Shown here: one piece after another, positions 11,901-23,629 of the stretch | Layout: each line of letters begins with the position of its first letter | Position numbering within the stretch: the stretch's first letter is position 1 | Source: Dendrophyllia cribrosa | Lineage: Eukaryota > Cnidaria > Anthozoa > Scleractinia > Dendrophylliidae | Length of the DNA: 64,000 nt | Assembly (NCBI GenBank): GCA_024195265.1 | Contig: JAJLRJ010000002.1 | Coordinates: 2,187,388-2,251,387, forward strand | Direction: 5' to 3' | Position numbers and translations under genes: made by a program | The notes under the pieces: generated by a model | The model's database searches: none | The model's input: the letters and a program-made list of their open reading frames with translations, nothing else | Told to the model about the DNA's origin: nothing

Positions 11901-12365
11901 GAAAAGTTTGGATGGGCTGGCCATCGATCGAGCAAAGCGACTTCAAACTTTTAGAAACGACGCTTACAAGAGATTGGAGTAGGTGGTTGATTGGCATCTG
12001 TCCAGTAAGTTGAATTGTCCAGCCCCCTTTTTACCGCTTCAGTTGCAACAGTTTGTGTATAAAGATAGATAACGATCTATGTATCCAGCCGCTGTGGTAC
12101 TATATAACGTTCTTTGCTCAAACAGGACCATTTTACTATCTTTTTCACATGCGAAATTACCACCGCGATGGTCGCCATTTTTTTAATTTGCTGACTCCGC
12201 CTGGCTTGACGCGCTGATTCATGAAAGCGAGTCTTCCGGAAGTCAACCAGCTCACCGGAAAATGTTTTCGCATGGTCCGCATTGTTACTAAAAATAACTT
12301 TTTTGCAATTAAGATATCCCAGCCAACGCCCCTAGACTCCCTCTCTGTCCAATTATAATCTCTTG
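8916..12365. mobile_element. Giant foldback (palindromic) element, 3450 bp
   Basis: The outer end starts CAAGAGA and finishes TCTCTTG, flanked by ATTAAAA (8909-8915 and 12366-12372). The paralogous intron (about 30435-30455) reads straight through the single ATTAAAA site. The two halves are inverted copies along much of their length. For example 'TTCCGGTGAGCTGGTTGACTT' near 9023 pairs near 12250, 'TGGAAGCGGCCGCCGTTTACACG' near 10120 pairs near 11095, and 'CGAGTTTCAGC' near 10330 pairs near 10915. The centre is near 10640. No transposase is visible; internal open frames are short. A 7-8 bp duplication would fit a hAT-like origin, but this is uncertain. Confidence 0.75.
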
Positions 12366-12384
12366 ATTAAAACTAATAAGTTAA

Positions 12385-15300
12385 GGTGGTTGGTACCAGT
12401 TTCCTCGCGCGGGAGCAGGTCACTATCGTGCGTCACGCGCGAAAGACTCGCGCGAAAGAGGCGCGAGATTTAAAAAACGAAAAATCAAAACAAACATGGC
12501 GGCGCGCGGCTTTTTTTCGTGCTAGGTTACTTTTGTCCTGTTTTAAACGAAATTCGCGTATATCCGAGACTGTATCTACTTGTACGACCTTAGTTAATTT
12601 TTATATTCAAGACAAATTGCTTTCGGAGTTCAATACTCAAGTTTCAAAGGCAAAACTGCCATCGATCGTGATGAGGATTGGGAGCGCAAGGACTCGCAAA
12701 ATAGTCATAAAAATGAAGAAATGACAAACCACCACAAATTATCTCGCTTGATGGTCTTGTCCACATTCTATGGTTTGTATTTTGTGTGCTCAACGGCCAC
12801 TGCGTATGCAGGCGAGAGAGACGAGGATAAACAAGACTACGAACAGCCCAACTAAAACCGCAAACCGAGCATGAACGAACGGAAGGGCAGCCAAAATGAG
12901 GCACAGAAAGTCGGAGCACAATTGAAAGGACAACTCAGCCCATAAATGACTGAACAACAACGTCAGTGACCGGCAACCGAACGCAAAAACCAGCAAGCAA
13001 AAGAGAGAAGGACTGAACGAATCCTTTGTGCTAGAAGAAAAAGAATTGTAGCAAAGAAAGAAACCTTGCTAATGCTATCATTTATATTAAAACATTAGAG
13101 TTTCACTCAATATGTTTTAATACCTGTTGCAAACCTTTAATTTAAAATGTCTGGACCAATTGGCGAAATAATTCGTTTGTGTCAAACTGTAACATACAAC
13201 AGAAAGTCAAACTTTGTTTTTCTAAGAAGTAAAAGACACGAACAGCTAAACTCAAAATTGAAAACCGAGAATCAACGAACGGAATGACAGCCAAAATGAC
13301 GTACAGAAAATCAGGGAACATTTGACAGTTCAACTGAACCCATGAATTACCGAACGACAAGGCGACCGACAAGGCGACCGACAACCGAACGCAAAAACCA
13401 GCAAGCGAAAGAGAGAAGGACTGAACGAATCGTTTATGTTAGACGAAAAAGAATTGCAGCAAAGAAAGAAACCTTAATATGCGGCATATGCTATCATTTA
13501 AATTAAAACAGTAGAGCATTAGATTTTGACCCTAAATGTTTTAATACCTGTTGTAAACTTTTATTTATAAAATTTTTTGGACTACTTGGCGAGTTTATTC
13601 GTTTGTACTCACACCGAAAAAACACCAAAAAGTCCAACTTAAAAATTGAAGAATTTAAACTTAACTGGACGAACAGAAGACAGCAAAAACTCGAACGAAA
13701 ACGGAACAGTTTGGTGATTTGGATTTTGAAATAATCAGTTGTACCTAAACATTAAAATTCATAAACATGCACTTTAGTGAGCTCACTAAAACCTTATTAA
13801 TAGACAACATAGATTGATAATATGGAAAATTTTATCTGCTCAAAAAATAAAGGTCTGTCATTCTCGTCAGGGGCACAGTGAACAGACCCGGTAGAGAGAT
13901 TAATTTATAGCAAAACACTTCCGAAGTAATAAATATGCGTACGAGAGACAGGCAAACTTACGATGAAATTGACGATTTATTTGCCAAATAAATTCGGTAA
14001 ACTCTCTACCACACGTTTCAAACCGTGCCAATTACCACAGCCAGCCCTTACGTGCCTGAGCTGATTGATATTAATCTATGTAGTTTATTTATATGGCAAA
14101 ACTAGTCTTTTACCTCAGAGTGTCCAGGCATTGAAGATGATTTGAGCTTTGATACCGTTATTCAATGGGCAAAAAACTGCAGACACGAATTATCAAACAG
14201 AAACTACAAGCCATGTTTTCGATTGCAGATGCTCACAATACCGGCTGAAGATTAAAAGATGCTGAGCCATCCGTAAATAATAGTCATTTTCATTCACTAA
14301 ACAGTCAAACGGGGAGAAAAAAACATTGAGTCGTTGTTTTTTAAAAAGTAAAAGACGCGAACAGCCCAACTAAAAATCGCAAACCGAGAATGAACGAACG
14401 GAAGGATATATATCCGAAGAGGATATTGGCCGCCATCGTTAAACACTTCGACGAAAACAACCGCGACTGAGAATAAGGACAAATCCCGAGAAAATCTCAT
14501 ATAAAGAAGCTCAACATTTTAGTCATTTTACAATTTAGAAGTATCGCAATCTTTTCATTCTGAAGCACCGACCGACACGTGTTCTGCAAGCAATTTGGTC
14601 CATTTCAAACTTTCGCTTGATGCTATTTGACAAAGACATGGCATATCAAGCCAGAAGTTGTGATAAAATCTCTAAAGGTGAGTCCAGGAAACTGTCTTTA
14701 ACGGCTACGAAATGATCTTCTAAGCAGTAAACAACTTCAAACACCAGATCGGCGGCAAATCGCGTACATTGCATCCTTAACTGACTCCGAAACTATCGAA
14801 ACAGTAGCTGCCCGCGCGAGCACACGCAACAGTCAGCGGCAGTCAGAACAGATCATGAGCAACTGTTGATCTTACTGTAGAATCCGGATTTTTTGAATGC
14901 GCGAAGACGCGCGTGGGAATTGCTAAACTCATGAAGGCTTTTACATAAATACAAGTCCGGTGACCCCCACTTTTTATTGTTTCAATGTAATATAATTATT
15001 GAGAGGAAACGTCAAAAAAAAAATAATAATAATAAATTCTACGGAAGGAAATTTACACTGCGTGAAAATTGCCTTTATCCAAATTTACAAAAATTCCACC
15101 CGTGGAATTTTTTTACTGAATCATTGTGCATTTTCCTTTTCAAATGCCAAAAGCTATTACTAGAAAAAAAAACAGGGGGTCACCGGGTTAATTTTCTAAT
15201 TATTAGTGCCACAAGATAAAAAGTAGGTCTGAATAATCCTTTGGAAACGTTGCTATGGAAACCGCTAATGACGAAATAACACTTACTTTTGGTCAACTAT

Positions 15301-15412
15301 AAATTATATAGTTCAAACCTACAAAAGTGTTACAGTGGTCTTGATGTGTCTTTTTGTTCTATTCTTTCAAAGTTACAAACCGTCAAAAAGCTGAAAACTG
15401 GTACCAGCCACC
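12385..15412. mobile_element. TTAA-flanked TIR element, 3028 bp
   Basis: Ends are GGTGGTTGGTACCAG and CTGGTACCAGCCACC, with TTAA on both sides (12381-12384 and 15413-15416). It contains direct internal repeats: the segment around 12840-13140 (with 'CGAACGCAAAAACCAGCAAG') recurs at about 13230-13560 and partly near 14340. No domain is recognisable in its open frames, for example 12386-12724 plus. An allied copy sits at 30458-35471 in the duplicated block, so it inserted before the block duplication. Confidence 0.75.
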
Positions 15413-15699
15413 TTAATACATTTATTTATTAATCGGCACATGACTGCTGACCGTGAGCAATCGACGATATTTGACATGACGTTAACCTCCAACCAATCTT
15501 AATGTAAATACACTGTAGATACGAAATATGTTCCTTTCGAAGGAAAACTGCTATTCTCAGTAGGCAAACATTATTTGGAGCAACATCTTGATCTGCATGT
15601 GTGATTTTGGAGTTACTTGATGGAGAAAAAATACTTTTAGCTGATTACAGCAAAGTGAATGTTATTTTATTGATTGATAATATTGTGCTTTCTATTTAG
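15413..15699. other. Intron upstream of exon E
   Basis: Standard pre-exon cassette: 'GTGAGCAATCGACGATATT', 'GTTCCTTTCGAAGG', 'AGCTGATTACAGCAAAGTG', then acceptor 'CTTTCTATTTAG'. No gene. Confidence 0.55.
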
Positions 15700-15813
15700 A
15701 CACTGATGACTGTTCGTCCAACCCTTGTGTAAACAATGGAACATGTACAGACAAAGTGAATGACTACAATTGTACATGCGTACCTGGCTTTGAAGGGAAG
15801 AACTGTAGCGTCG
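15700..15813 (+). CDS. EGF-like exon E
   Basis: A 114-nt phase 1-1 EGF exon ([19 protein letters not shown]). Donor GTAAGTTGTC. Paralog: exon Q (35759-35872). Confidence 0.85.
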
Positions 15814-15990
15814 GTAAGTTGTCATGAATGAATAAACATCTTTTTTCTTCCATACTTTAATATTGAAGGAAGATGACGCAGGTTTTGACAAATGACAATT
15901 TGATCAAATGATCAAACAGAGTCGCAATCAAATGGAGTTGCAAATCGACGCAAGTTTCAAAACGAGCATTGAGCGTAGCATTTACGTTAA

Positions 15991-16693
15991 AGTGCCCATG
16001 AAATCAAATTTTCGACCTGTTTTTTATACTAAAAAATTGAAGTCCATGTTCCACTGATTCATAATTTTCCGATTTAAGTTATGGTCAAGCGCGTAATCTT
16101 TTTTTTTTTTATCTTAAAGTTGGCCTATTTGAACCAAAAATATGGAACAACCAGCGCGCGGCCAAAATATCCAAATTAGGACTTGTGACGTCAACAGTTC
16201 TGCAGACCTTCGTAGTCAACATGGTAGTCAAAATTCATAGTCGGAGAACAATTCCAACTGAGCAAAACTGCAAAAATATAGCTAAAAAAGTGGTTTGTTT
16301 ACGAGAAATAATGAAAAGTCTGAAAGCGACACCGCATTTTTAGCATTTTTGCACAACTGGTGACGTCATCACGTTATTTGCTTAATCTGCTTCTGTTTCT
16401 CTGCCATAAGGATCAGTTTGCCGTTTCTTTTTTGTTTCACTTAAAGTATTAATACTTATCTGGGTCTGAAATCCCAGATTCGCACATTCTTAACGGTTTG
16501 TTGCAGTGATCGTGCTTTATATGTGTCTTTTTATACTAGTTCCAGGCCCAAGGACACGAAAAGTTCTTTTTTTACCAACTTTGGACGTCCAATTAAATAC
16601 TTTTCGTTGCATGACCATAACTTAAATTTAAAAATTATGAATCGGTGGAACATGGACTTCAATTTTTTAGTATAAAAAACGGGTCAAAATTTA
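15991..16693. mobile_element. TTAA-flanked inverted-repeat element, about 700 bp
   Basis: Long inverted termini: 'TATACTAAAAAATTGAAGTC' at about 16027 pairs with its complement near 16650-16675, and 'AAGTTATGGTCAAGC' at 16076 pairs near 16610-16625. TTAA lies at 15987-15990 and 16694-16697. The two ends are not equally long, so one is probably trimmed. Related copies are at 36050-36754 (whole) and 20573-23348 (5'-truncated by a duplication junction). Confidence 0.65.
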
Positions 16694-16697
16694 TTAA

Positions 16698-16995
16698 AAC
16701 TAATAAGTTAAAGAATTATTTATCGGCACATGACTGCTGACCGCGAGCAATCGACGATATTTGGCATTGCGTTTACCTCCAACCAATCTTAATGTAAATA
16801 ATTACGAAATATGTTCCTTTCGAAGGAAACTACGATTCGCCACTTTTCAAATCAAGTTGGCAAGCATAATTTGGAACAATGTCTCGGTGTCTGTATTTGA
16901 TTTTAGTACTACTCAATGAAGAAAAGACATTGTTAGCTTATATCAGCAAAGTGAATGTTATTCTATTGATTGATAATATTGTGCTTTCTTTTTAG
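16698..16995. other. Intron upstream of exon F
   Basis: Standard pre-exon cassette ending in the acceptor 'CTTTCTTTTTAG'. No gene. Confidence 0.5.
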
Positions 16996-17109
16996 ACACT
17001 GATGACTGTTCCAACAACCCGTGTGTTAACAATGGAACATGTACAGACAAAGTGAATGATTACAATTGCACATGCGTACCTGGCTTCGAAGGAAAGAACT
17101 GTAGCTTCG
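16996..17109 (+). CDS. EGF-like exon F
   Basis: A 114-nt phase 1-1 EGF exon, T-D-D-C with SNNPC between cysteines 1 and 2 and C-S-F before the donor GTAAGTTTTC. Paralogs: exons J (23516) and R (37057). Confidence 0.85.
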
Positions 17110-18304
17110 GTAAGTTTTCATGAAAAGCCATATTATTATCCACTCTTTGATATTGAATGAAGATGACGACGGTTTGGCAATAACAATGTGATCAAGCGAT
17201 CAAACGGAGTCGCAATCAATCTACATGTGCGTCGCAAATCGAAGCAATTTTGGGGCGCATGGATGCCGGTCGTGAGCAATCAACGACATTTGGCATAGCA
17301 ATAACCAACTACTGATTATAACAATATTAAATATGAAATCTGTTTTTTTTTTTGGAACAAAAACTGCGATTCGCCACTTTTTGAATCATTAATCAGTTGG
17401 ATACTGTTTCTTTGGAACAACTTTGTGGTCTCTGCATTCGAATTTAGTGCTATTAAATAAGGAGGAAAAAACATATCAACAAATTCAATGTACTAGTCTA
17501 GCTGTTAGATGATTACAGCAAAGGGAATGATATCCTATTATGATTGATGATTTCATCCATACTTTAATATTAAAGGAAAATGACGCAGGTTTTGGCAAAA
17601 GACAATTGTATCAAATGATCAAACGGAGTCGCAATCAAACGGAGTTGCAAATCGATGCAAGTTTCAAAAGAAGCGTTAAGCGTGTAATTAATGTAACGAA
17701 ACTATTAAGACTAATGAGTTAAAACATTATTTATGGGCACATGACTGTTGACCGTGAGCAATCGACGATATTTGGCATCACGTTTACCTCCAACCAATCT
17801 TAATGAAAAGAAATACGAAATACGGTCCTTTCGGAGGAAAACTGCTATTCTCAGTAGGCAAGCATTTTTTGGAGCAACAGCTTGATCTGTGTATTTGACT
17901 TAAGTGCAACTTAATAGAGAAGAAACACTGTTAGCTGATTACAGCAAAGCCTTCGTTTTCGTTAACCATGGTCTTAAAACTCAGTAATAAAGTTAAACAA
18001 TGTTTGGGTACATGCATGCCAACCGTGAGCAATAGACGACACATTCCATCACAATTACCACCTGCCAATTTCTATCAGAATAAATACCATATCTGTTCTT
18101 TTGGAAAGAAAAGTGCGATACGCCTTTTTTTTAATTATTAATCATTTGGGTAAGCATGTTTTGTAACATTATCTTTATCCCTATGTTTTAATTTTTGTGC
18201 ATTGCAATGACGAAAAAAGAAACATATAAACGTTATTATTGTATAATCTTAACTGAATGTGAATGTTATTTTATTGATTGATAACATTGTTGTTGTTTTT
18301 TTAG
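17110..18304. other. Intron with two ghost EGF cassettes
   Basis: The intron contains pre-exon and post-exon sequence of EGF cassettes joined without an exon. Near 17545, 'CCTATTATGATTGAT' (pre-exon) runs into 'CATCCATACTTTAATATT' (post-exon). Near 17955, 'GCTGATTACAGCAAAG' runs into 'TTCGTTTTCGTTAAC'. Both junctions recur in the paralogous introns after exons J and R. Confidence 0.6.
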
Positions 18305-18418
18305 ACACCGATAACTGTTCGCCCAACCCATGTTTAAACAATGGAACATGTACAGACGAAGGGAATGACTACAATTGCACATGCGTACCTGGCTTCGAAG
18401 GGAAGAACTGTAGCGTCG
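18305..18418 (+). CDS. EGF-like exon G
   Basis: A 114-nt phase 1-1 EGF exon ([15 protein letters not shown], then TDEGNDY, with Gly replacing the usual Val). Paralogs: exons K (24805) and S (38360). Confidence 0.85.
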
Positions 18419-18921
18419 GTAAGTTGTCATGAGAAGCCATGTTATTATCCATACTTTAATACTGAATGAAGATCACGCCGGTTTTGGTAATAACAATGTG
18501 ATCAAGCGATCAAACGGAGTCGCAATCAATCTACGTCGCAAATCAATGCAGATTGATCTGCGTTTTCGTTAACGAACGACTCAAAACTAACAACTTAAAA
18601 CAATTTTGGGGTGCATGGATGCCGGCCGTGAGCAATCAACGATATTTGGCACAGCGATAACCTGCTACCGGATTATAACAATAATAAATATGAAATCTGT
18701 TTTTGGAAGAAGAACTACGATTCGCCACTTTTTGAATCATTAATCAGTTGGATACTGTTTCTTTGGAACAACTTTGTTTTCTCTGCATTCGAATTCAGTG
18801 CTATTAAATAACGAGGAAAACAACATATCAACGAAGTAAATGTACTAGTCTAGCTGTGAGATGATTACAGCCAAGGGAATGATATCCTATTATGATTGAT
18901 AATATTGTGCTTTCTATTTAG
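18419..18921. other. Intron between G and H, with an empty Polinton target site
   Basis: The sequence CAATGCAGATTGATCTGCG (18544 onward) is the uninterrupted version of the site into which the Polinton inserted after exon S. AGATTG at 18550-18555 corresponds to the 6-bp duplication there. Confidence 0.8.
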
Positions 18922-19035
18922 ACACTGATGACTGTTTGTCCAACCCATGTTTAAACAATGGAACTTGTGAAGACAAAGTGAATGACTACAATTGCACATG
19001 CGCACCTGGGTATGAAGGGAAGAACTGTAGCATTG
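18922..19035 (+). CDS. EGF-like exon H
   Basis: A 114-nt phase 1-1 EGF exon: [22 protein letters not shown] loop, C-S-I. Paralog: exon L (25422). In the third block the corresponding exon has been replaced by the Ser-rich exon at 56523. Confidence 0.85.
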
Positions 19036-19713
19036 GTAAGTTGTCATGAACTACCACTCTTGTTATGCATACTTTAATACTGAATGAATTAAGATGACGC
19101 AGGGTTTGGTAAATGGCGATGTAATCAAACGATCAAACGGACTCGCAAATCGATGCACGTTTGAAAACAAGCACTAAGCTTGACCCTTACGTTAACGAAG
19201 GAATTAAAACTAATAAAACATTTTTTGGGGGGTAAGTGAATGCTGACCGTGAGCAATCGACGATATTCAGCATCGCGTTTACCTCCAACCTCAATCTTAA
19301 TGAAAATAAATACGAAATATGTTCCTTTCGATGGAAAACTACAATTCTCAGAAGGGAAAAATTATTTGGAACAACATCTTCATCTGTGTATTTGATTTTG
19401 ATGCTGCATAATGAAGGAAAAACACTGTTAGCTGATTACAGCAAAGTGAATGTTATTTTATTGATTGATAATATTGTGCTTTATCGGCACATGACTACTG
19501 ACCGAGAGCAATCGACGATATTTGGCATCACGTTTATCTCCTCCAACCAATCTAAATGTAAATAAATACGAAATATGTTCCTTTCGAAGGAAAACTGCTA
19601 TTTTCGGAGGGCAAACATTATTTGGAGCAACATCTTGATCTGCGTGTTTGATTTTAGAGTTACGTGATGGAGAAAAAACACTGTTAGCTAATAATATTGT
19701 GTTTCCTATTTAG
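19036..19713. other. Intron with a ghost EGF cassette
   Basis: A complete pre-exon cassette runs to 'ATAATATTGTGCTTT' (19470-19484) and then continues directly into 'ATCGGCACATGACTACTGACC', the start of another cassette. The acceptor and EGF exon are missing. The same junction is at about 25984. Confidence 0.6.
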
Positions 19714-19827
19714 ACACTGATGACTGTTCGTCCAACCCGTGTGTAAACAATGGAACTTGCGCAGACAAAGTGAATGACTACAATTGCACATGCGTACCTG
19801 GGTTTGAAGGGAAGAACTGCAGCGTCG
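19714..19827 (+). CDS. EGF-like exon I
   Basis: A 114-nt phase 1-1 EGF exon ([18 protein letters not shown]). Paralogs: exon M (26214) and, from an earlier block, exon A (3154). It is the last EGF exon of its block. Confidence 0.85.
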
Positions 19828-19999
19828 GTAAGTTGTCATGAGAAGCCGTAATAATAATTGCATGCTTGGATATTTATTGAAGCAGGAATACGCCGATTTT
19901 GAAAATGACAATGTACCGATATGTCATAATACGATTTTATTTAGGGCATCCAAATTCATTGGCAATGAATCGAAATTTTTTTGGGATAGCTTGGGATAG

Positions 20000-20031
<32 letters not shown>

Positions 20032-20106
20032 GATTTATATAAACACGATATCCCACGGTATCAAGGCAAATCTGCGAGAAAAAACCGGCATTATGAATGC
20101 CGCAAA
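19828..20106. other. Intron after exon I with (CAAT)n microsatellite
   Basis: A short CAAT repeat lies at about 19999-20032; the copy after exon M has fewer units (about 26500-26526) and the copy after A fewer still. Confidence 0.6.
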
Positions 20107-20109
20107 TAA

Positions 20110-20272
20110 GGGCCTGGTCGCACTACAGTCAAAAACAAAACTCCGCCCGTGCAAAAATCGAGGAAAACAAAAGAAACCGCTCCGGTGGGACACGCTTTTT
20201 GTGGAATGTTTTTGTTTTTATGTCATTTTGCACGGGCTAATTTTTGTTTTTGACTGTAGTGCGACCAGGCCC
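20110..20272. mobile_element. Harbinger-like MITE, 163 bp
   Basis: Inverted ends GGGCCTGGTCGCACTACAG and CTGTAGTGCGACCAGGCCC, flanked by TAA at 20107-20109 and 20273-20275. The paralogous intron after exon M (26597-26610) has a single TAA and no insert. A 3-bp TWA duplication and GGGCC ends are typical of PIF/Harbinger MITEs. The open frame inside is a by-product of the inverted repeat. Confidence 0.85.
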
Positions 20273-20572
20273 TAAATCACTTATTAATATTGTATGCGCG
20301 TTCATAACAAAGCTAACAACATGGAGAGCGACTATCGTCAATTTACTTCGAGTGGCTATAGAGTTCAGACTGTTCTGTCCCAGTGTAAGGGTCCACAAGT
20401 GATTTCACATTGTAATCCATTTGTTTTCAAGGTGTTGGTCCGCGTTGTCTATTTTTCGGTCTTCTATTTAGCCCTGGTGTACCGGTTCACCAGGACAGAA
20501 CCGTTCGAACTCAGTTGCTTAGAATTGCGGTGAATTTAACTTCAAACATTGCAGACGGAAGCGATTGCCTGT

Positions 20573-23348
20573 TATGGTCAAGCGCGTAATCTTTTTTTTT
20601 TTTATCTTAAGGACGGTGCCACCTATTGTTATTGCGCATACGTTCTGCGCATGCATTGCGCGATTGTCGCGCGAGACACTGGTTATTTTTTTTAACGCGA
20701 ACGCACGAGGTAAAGGCTAAGTTCCGCCCACTTTTCATGTCAATCTGTCAACTCCCTGGCTCAGTTTCTAAACTTACAAGATAAATAGAGTTCTCAAAAA
20801 TCTATGAAAATGTGTTTATAGACCTTCTGCAGCCTAAAAGTGCTAAATTCTCTCTCTATTTTGCAAACGACAGAGCCTCGGTAATGAAACTATTTTGAGC
20901 TAATTGGCGATGCCGCCTCGATCAGCAGAACGCGTACGTTTTGCCTTTCTGTACGAAGATTGTTTACATTGGCTTCTTTTCTCCATTCAAAATTTCAACA
21001 AAACTTCAAGTCAACCGGCCAGACTAGTGTTTTTTTTTTATATAAAACAAGCATACTCAAGGCATAAAATCCAAGGAAAGGCTGGCATGTTGTTATTTTC
21101 AATTTGCACAAGTTTTTGTTTTGGCGGACAAACTCGCGTTGTTTGAAATTTTTGTTTATCTGCAAAATTCTTTTGCCAGTGACCATTTTTGCGAATAAAA
21201 AAAGTAATGATATAACAAAAGCAGAAAAACAACTGTTCCAATTAAATCATACAAACGTCAAAAAGGAGAATTGAGATGAGCAAAGCGTTTTCAAAAAGAC
21301 CGTTTTTGACAATTGGTGAAGATATAAAAACAACTGGCTGAAGCCAGCAACTAAAAAAAACTGGCCGCTCCAAAGCCGGGAAGCATCCGACTAAAGTATT
21401 CCCTCCCTCGATTGCTGGAAAGCATGGTTTTCAGTGTAATCTTTCGTAAACACATTCGTGCATTTAGGTACAATTGATTTCCATTATTCTCTATCATAAG
21501 CAAGTGGTGTTTTTCGAAGTCGCATCGTGTCAGTTCTCAACTGCTTTGCATTAGAACAAATTTTGATAGGCGAAAAACGTGCCACGATAAACTGTAAAGA
21601 AATCTTATCTTTTTAGATCAAATAAAGCCGTAGACTTCGGCAAAAAAAGTGTTTTATTATTTCACGATTTTTTTGAAATTAAAGTGTACCGACTAATTTT
21701 TTCCAAAGCTATCAGAGAATCCATGAAAACTACAGGAGCTTCACAAGAAAATAAACACGCGGCCAAATGAAATTACAAAACTCAAGCACTTTTCGACAAA
21801 TATTTCTTACATTTTGACTCCAAATAACCGTTAAAAGACTAACCTGCCAATCTAGAGTTTTTCGGCAGCCGCCGGACCAGTCACCTCGATATAGCACTGT
21901 TGTTTTCAAGTTGGTAATGGATCGGAAGAAAGTTCTTGTGCCCGAAGGAACATAAGTTAATAAATCCGTAGATCCACTGTAGATCAATGGAAGTGAACCG
22001 ATTTTGCGTTTTTACTCCTTTACTGTGCTGCTTGACCTTGAAATCCCCGAAAAATGTTTTTCAAAAGAGCAACTTACAGCTACAAATAGAATTAATTTTG
22101 AATTCTACAATGTTTGTCTTTTTATTGTACCTGAAAGTAAAAGTTTTGAACGGTAAGCCGTCGAGTGGAAATCCCAGCATGCCCCCGAAAAAGACACGCA
22201 CAATATTTAACTTACTAGGGAGGGCATAGAAAAAATGTCGCGGACCACGAAAGCCATTCCGTAAAAGTTGAAAACATCTAAATATAACTTGTAAAAACGC
22301 GTGGTGACCCCTACTTTTTATCTTATAAAATGGAAGTGGTAAGCATATTGAGCACACAATTAATTTTTTGTTGTGGGCAAAAGTTATTAAGACTGTATTT
22401 TTGGCGAACGTGGGAAAGCTGTCAGGGTCGATAATGGCTCCGTTGTGATGATTTTTGTAACTTAAAACACGTAAACAGTAGTTGTTATGTTACCATTCGT
22501 TATGTATTTTAGAGATTTTTAGAATTATTGTTGCTTTTGTGTATGTAAAGACGAATTCTAAGGAAATCCGCGAAGAAAGTTGTATTTTTCCGTTTTTCGA
22601 AAAAATGCTGATGTCAGCATTTTTTCCAGATTGAAGCCTTATTATCTCCGAAAAATGCGTGGTTACCCCCAATTTTCTCTTTGGATTCCAATAGCCCCTG
22701 CTAAGATCTACTTTTCCCGCATAGTCAAAAACCTGGCAAAAAACTTCGCCATTCGGTGGCACCGTCCTTAAAGTTGGCCTATTTGAACCAAAAATATGGA
22801 ACAACCAGCGCGCGGCCAAAATATCCAAATTAGGACTTGTGACGTCAACAGTTGTGCAGACCTTCGTAGTCAACATGGTAGTCAAAATTCATAGTCGGAG
22901 AACAATTCCAACTGAGCAAAACTGCAAAAATATAGCTAAAAAAGTGGTTTGTTTACGAGAAATAATGAAAAGTCTGAAAGCGACACCGCATTTTTAGCAT
23001 TTTTGCACAACTGGTGACGTCATCACGTTATTTGCTTAATCTGCTTCTGTTTCTCTGCCATAAGGATCAGTTTGCCGTTTCTTTTTTGTTTCACTTAAAG
23101 TATTAATACTTATCTAGGTCTGAAATCCCAGATTCGCACATTCTTAACGGTTTGTTGCAGTGATCGTGCTTTATATGTGTCTTTTTATACTAGTTCCAGG
23201 CCCAAGGACACGAAAAGTTCTTTTTTTACCAACTTTGGACGTCCAATAAAATACTTTTCGTTGCTTGACCATAACTTAAATTTAAAAATTATGAATCGGT
23301 GGAACATGGACTTCAATTTTTTAGTATAAAAAACGGGTCGAAAATTTA
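20573..23348. mobile_element. Truncated copy of the 700-bp TTAA element, carrying a nested insertion
   Basis: At 20572/20573 the sequence switches from post-exon-I intron ('GGAAGCGATTGCC') to the interior of the element found at 15991-16693 ('GTTATGGTCAAGCGCG'). This marks the junction of the tandem duplication that produced exons J to M. The rest of the copy continues after the nested element at 22768. Confidence 0.65.
20611..22767. mobile_element. TTAA-flanked TIR element, 2157 bp (nested)
   Basis: It begins GGACGGTGCCACC and ends with its complement GGTGGCACCGTCC, between TTAA at 20607-20610 and 22768-22771. The two related copies at about 16100-16115 and 36165-36185 read through a single TTAA, giving empty sites. 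No transposase domain is seen in the open frames (for example 22490-22885 minus, 21987-22229 plus). Confidence 0.8.
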
Positions 23349-23515
23349 TTAAAACTAATAAGTTAAAGAATTATTTATCGGCACATGCCTGCTGACCGCG
23401 AGCAATCGACGATATTAGTATTTTAGTACTACTCAATGAAGAAAAGACATTGTTAGCTTATATCAGCAAAGTGAATGTTATTCTATTGATTGATAATATT
23501 GTGCTTTCTATATAG
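23349..23515. other. Shortened intron upstream of exon J
   Basis: Relative to 16698-16995 and 36759-37056 it lacks about 120 nt in the middle: 'CGACGATATT' runs straight into 'AGTATTTTAGTAC'. No gene. Confidence 0.5.
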
Positions 23516-23629
23516 ACACTGATGACTGTTCCAACAACCCGTGTGTTAACAATGGAACATGTACAGACAAAGTGAATGATTACAATTGCACATGCGTACC
23601 TGGCTTCGAAGGAAAGAACTGTAGCTTCG
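23516..23629 (+). CDS. EGF-like exon J (copy of F)
   Basis: A 114-nt phase 1-1 EGF exon, apparently identical in protein to exon F (SNNPC, C-S-F). Confidence 0.85.

Noticed and set aside
12386..12724. 112-codon frame at the start of the TTAA element, conserved in the copy at 30459
   Set aside because: Conservation is explained by segmental duplication; substitutions are not obviously silent and no domain is recognisable.
20093..20275. 60-codon frame
   Set aside because: Lies wholly in the MITE and reflects its inverted repeat.
22490..22885. 131-codon minus frame
   Set aside because: Crosses the boundary of the nested TTAA element into an older element, so it cannot be an old gene; no domain visible.
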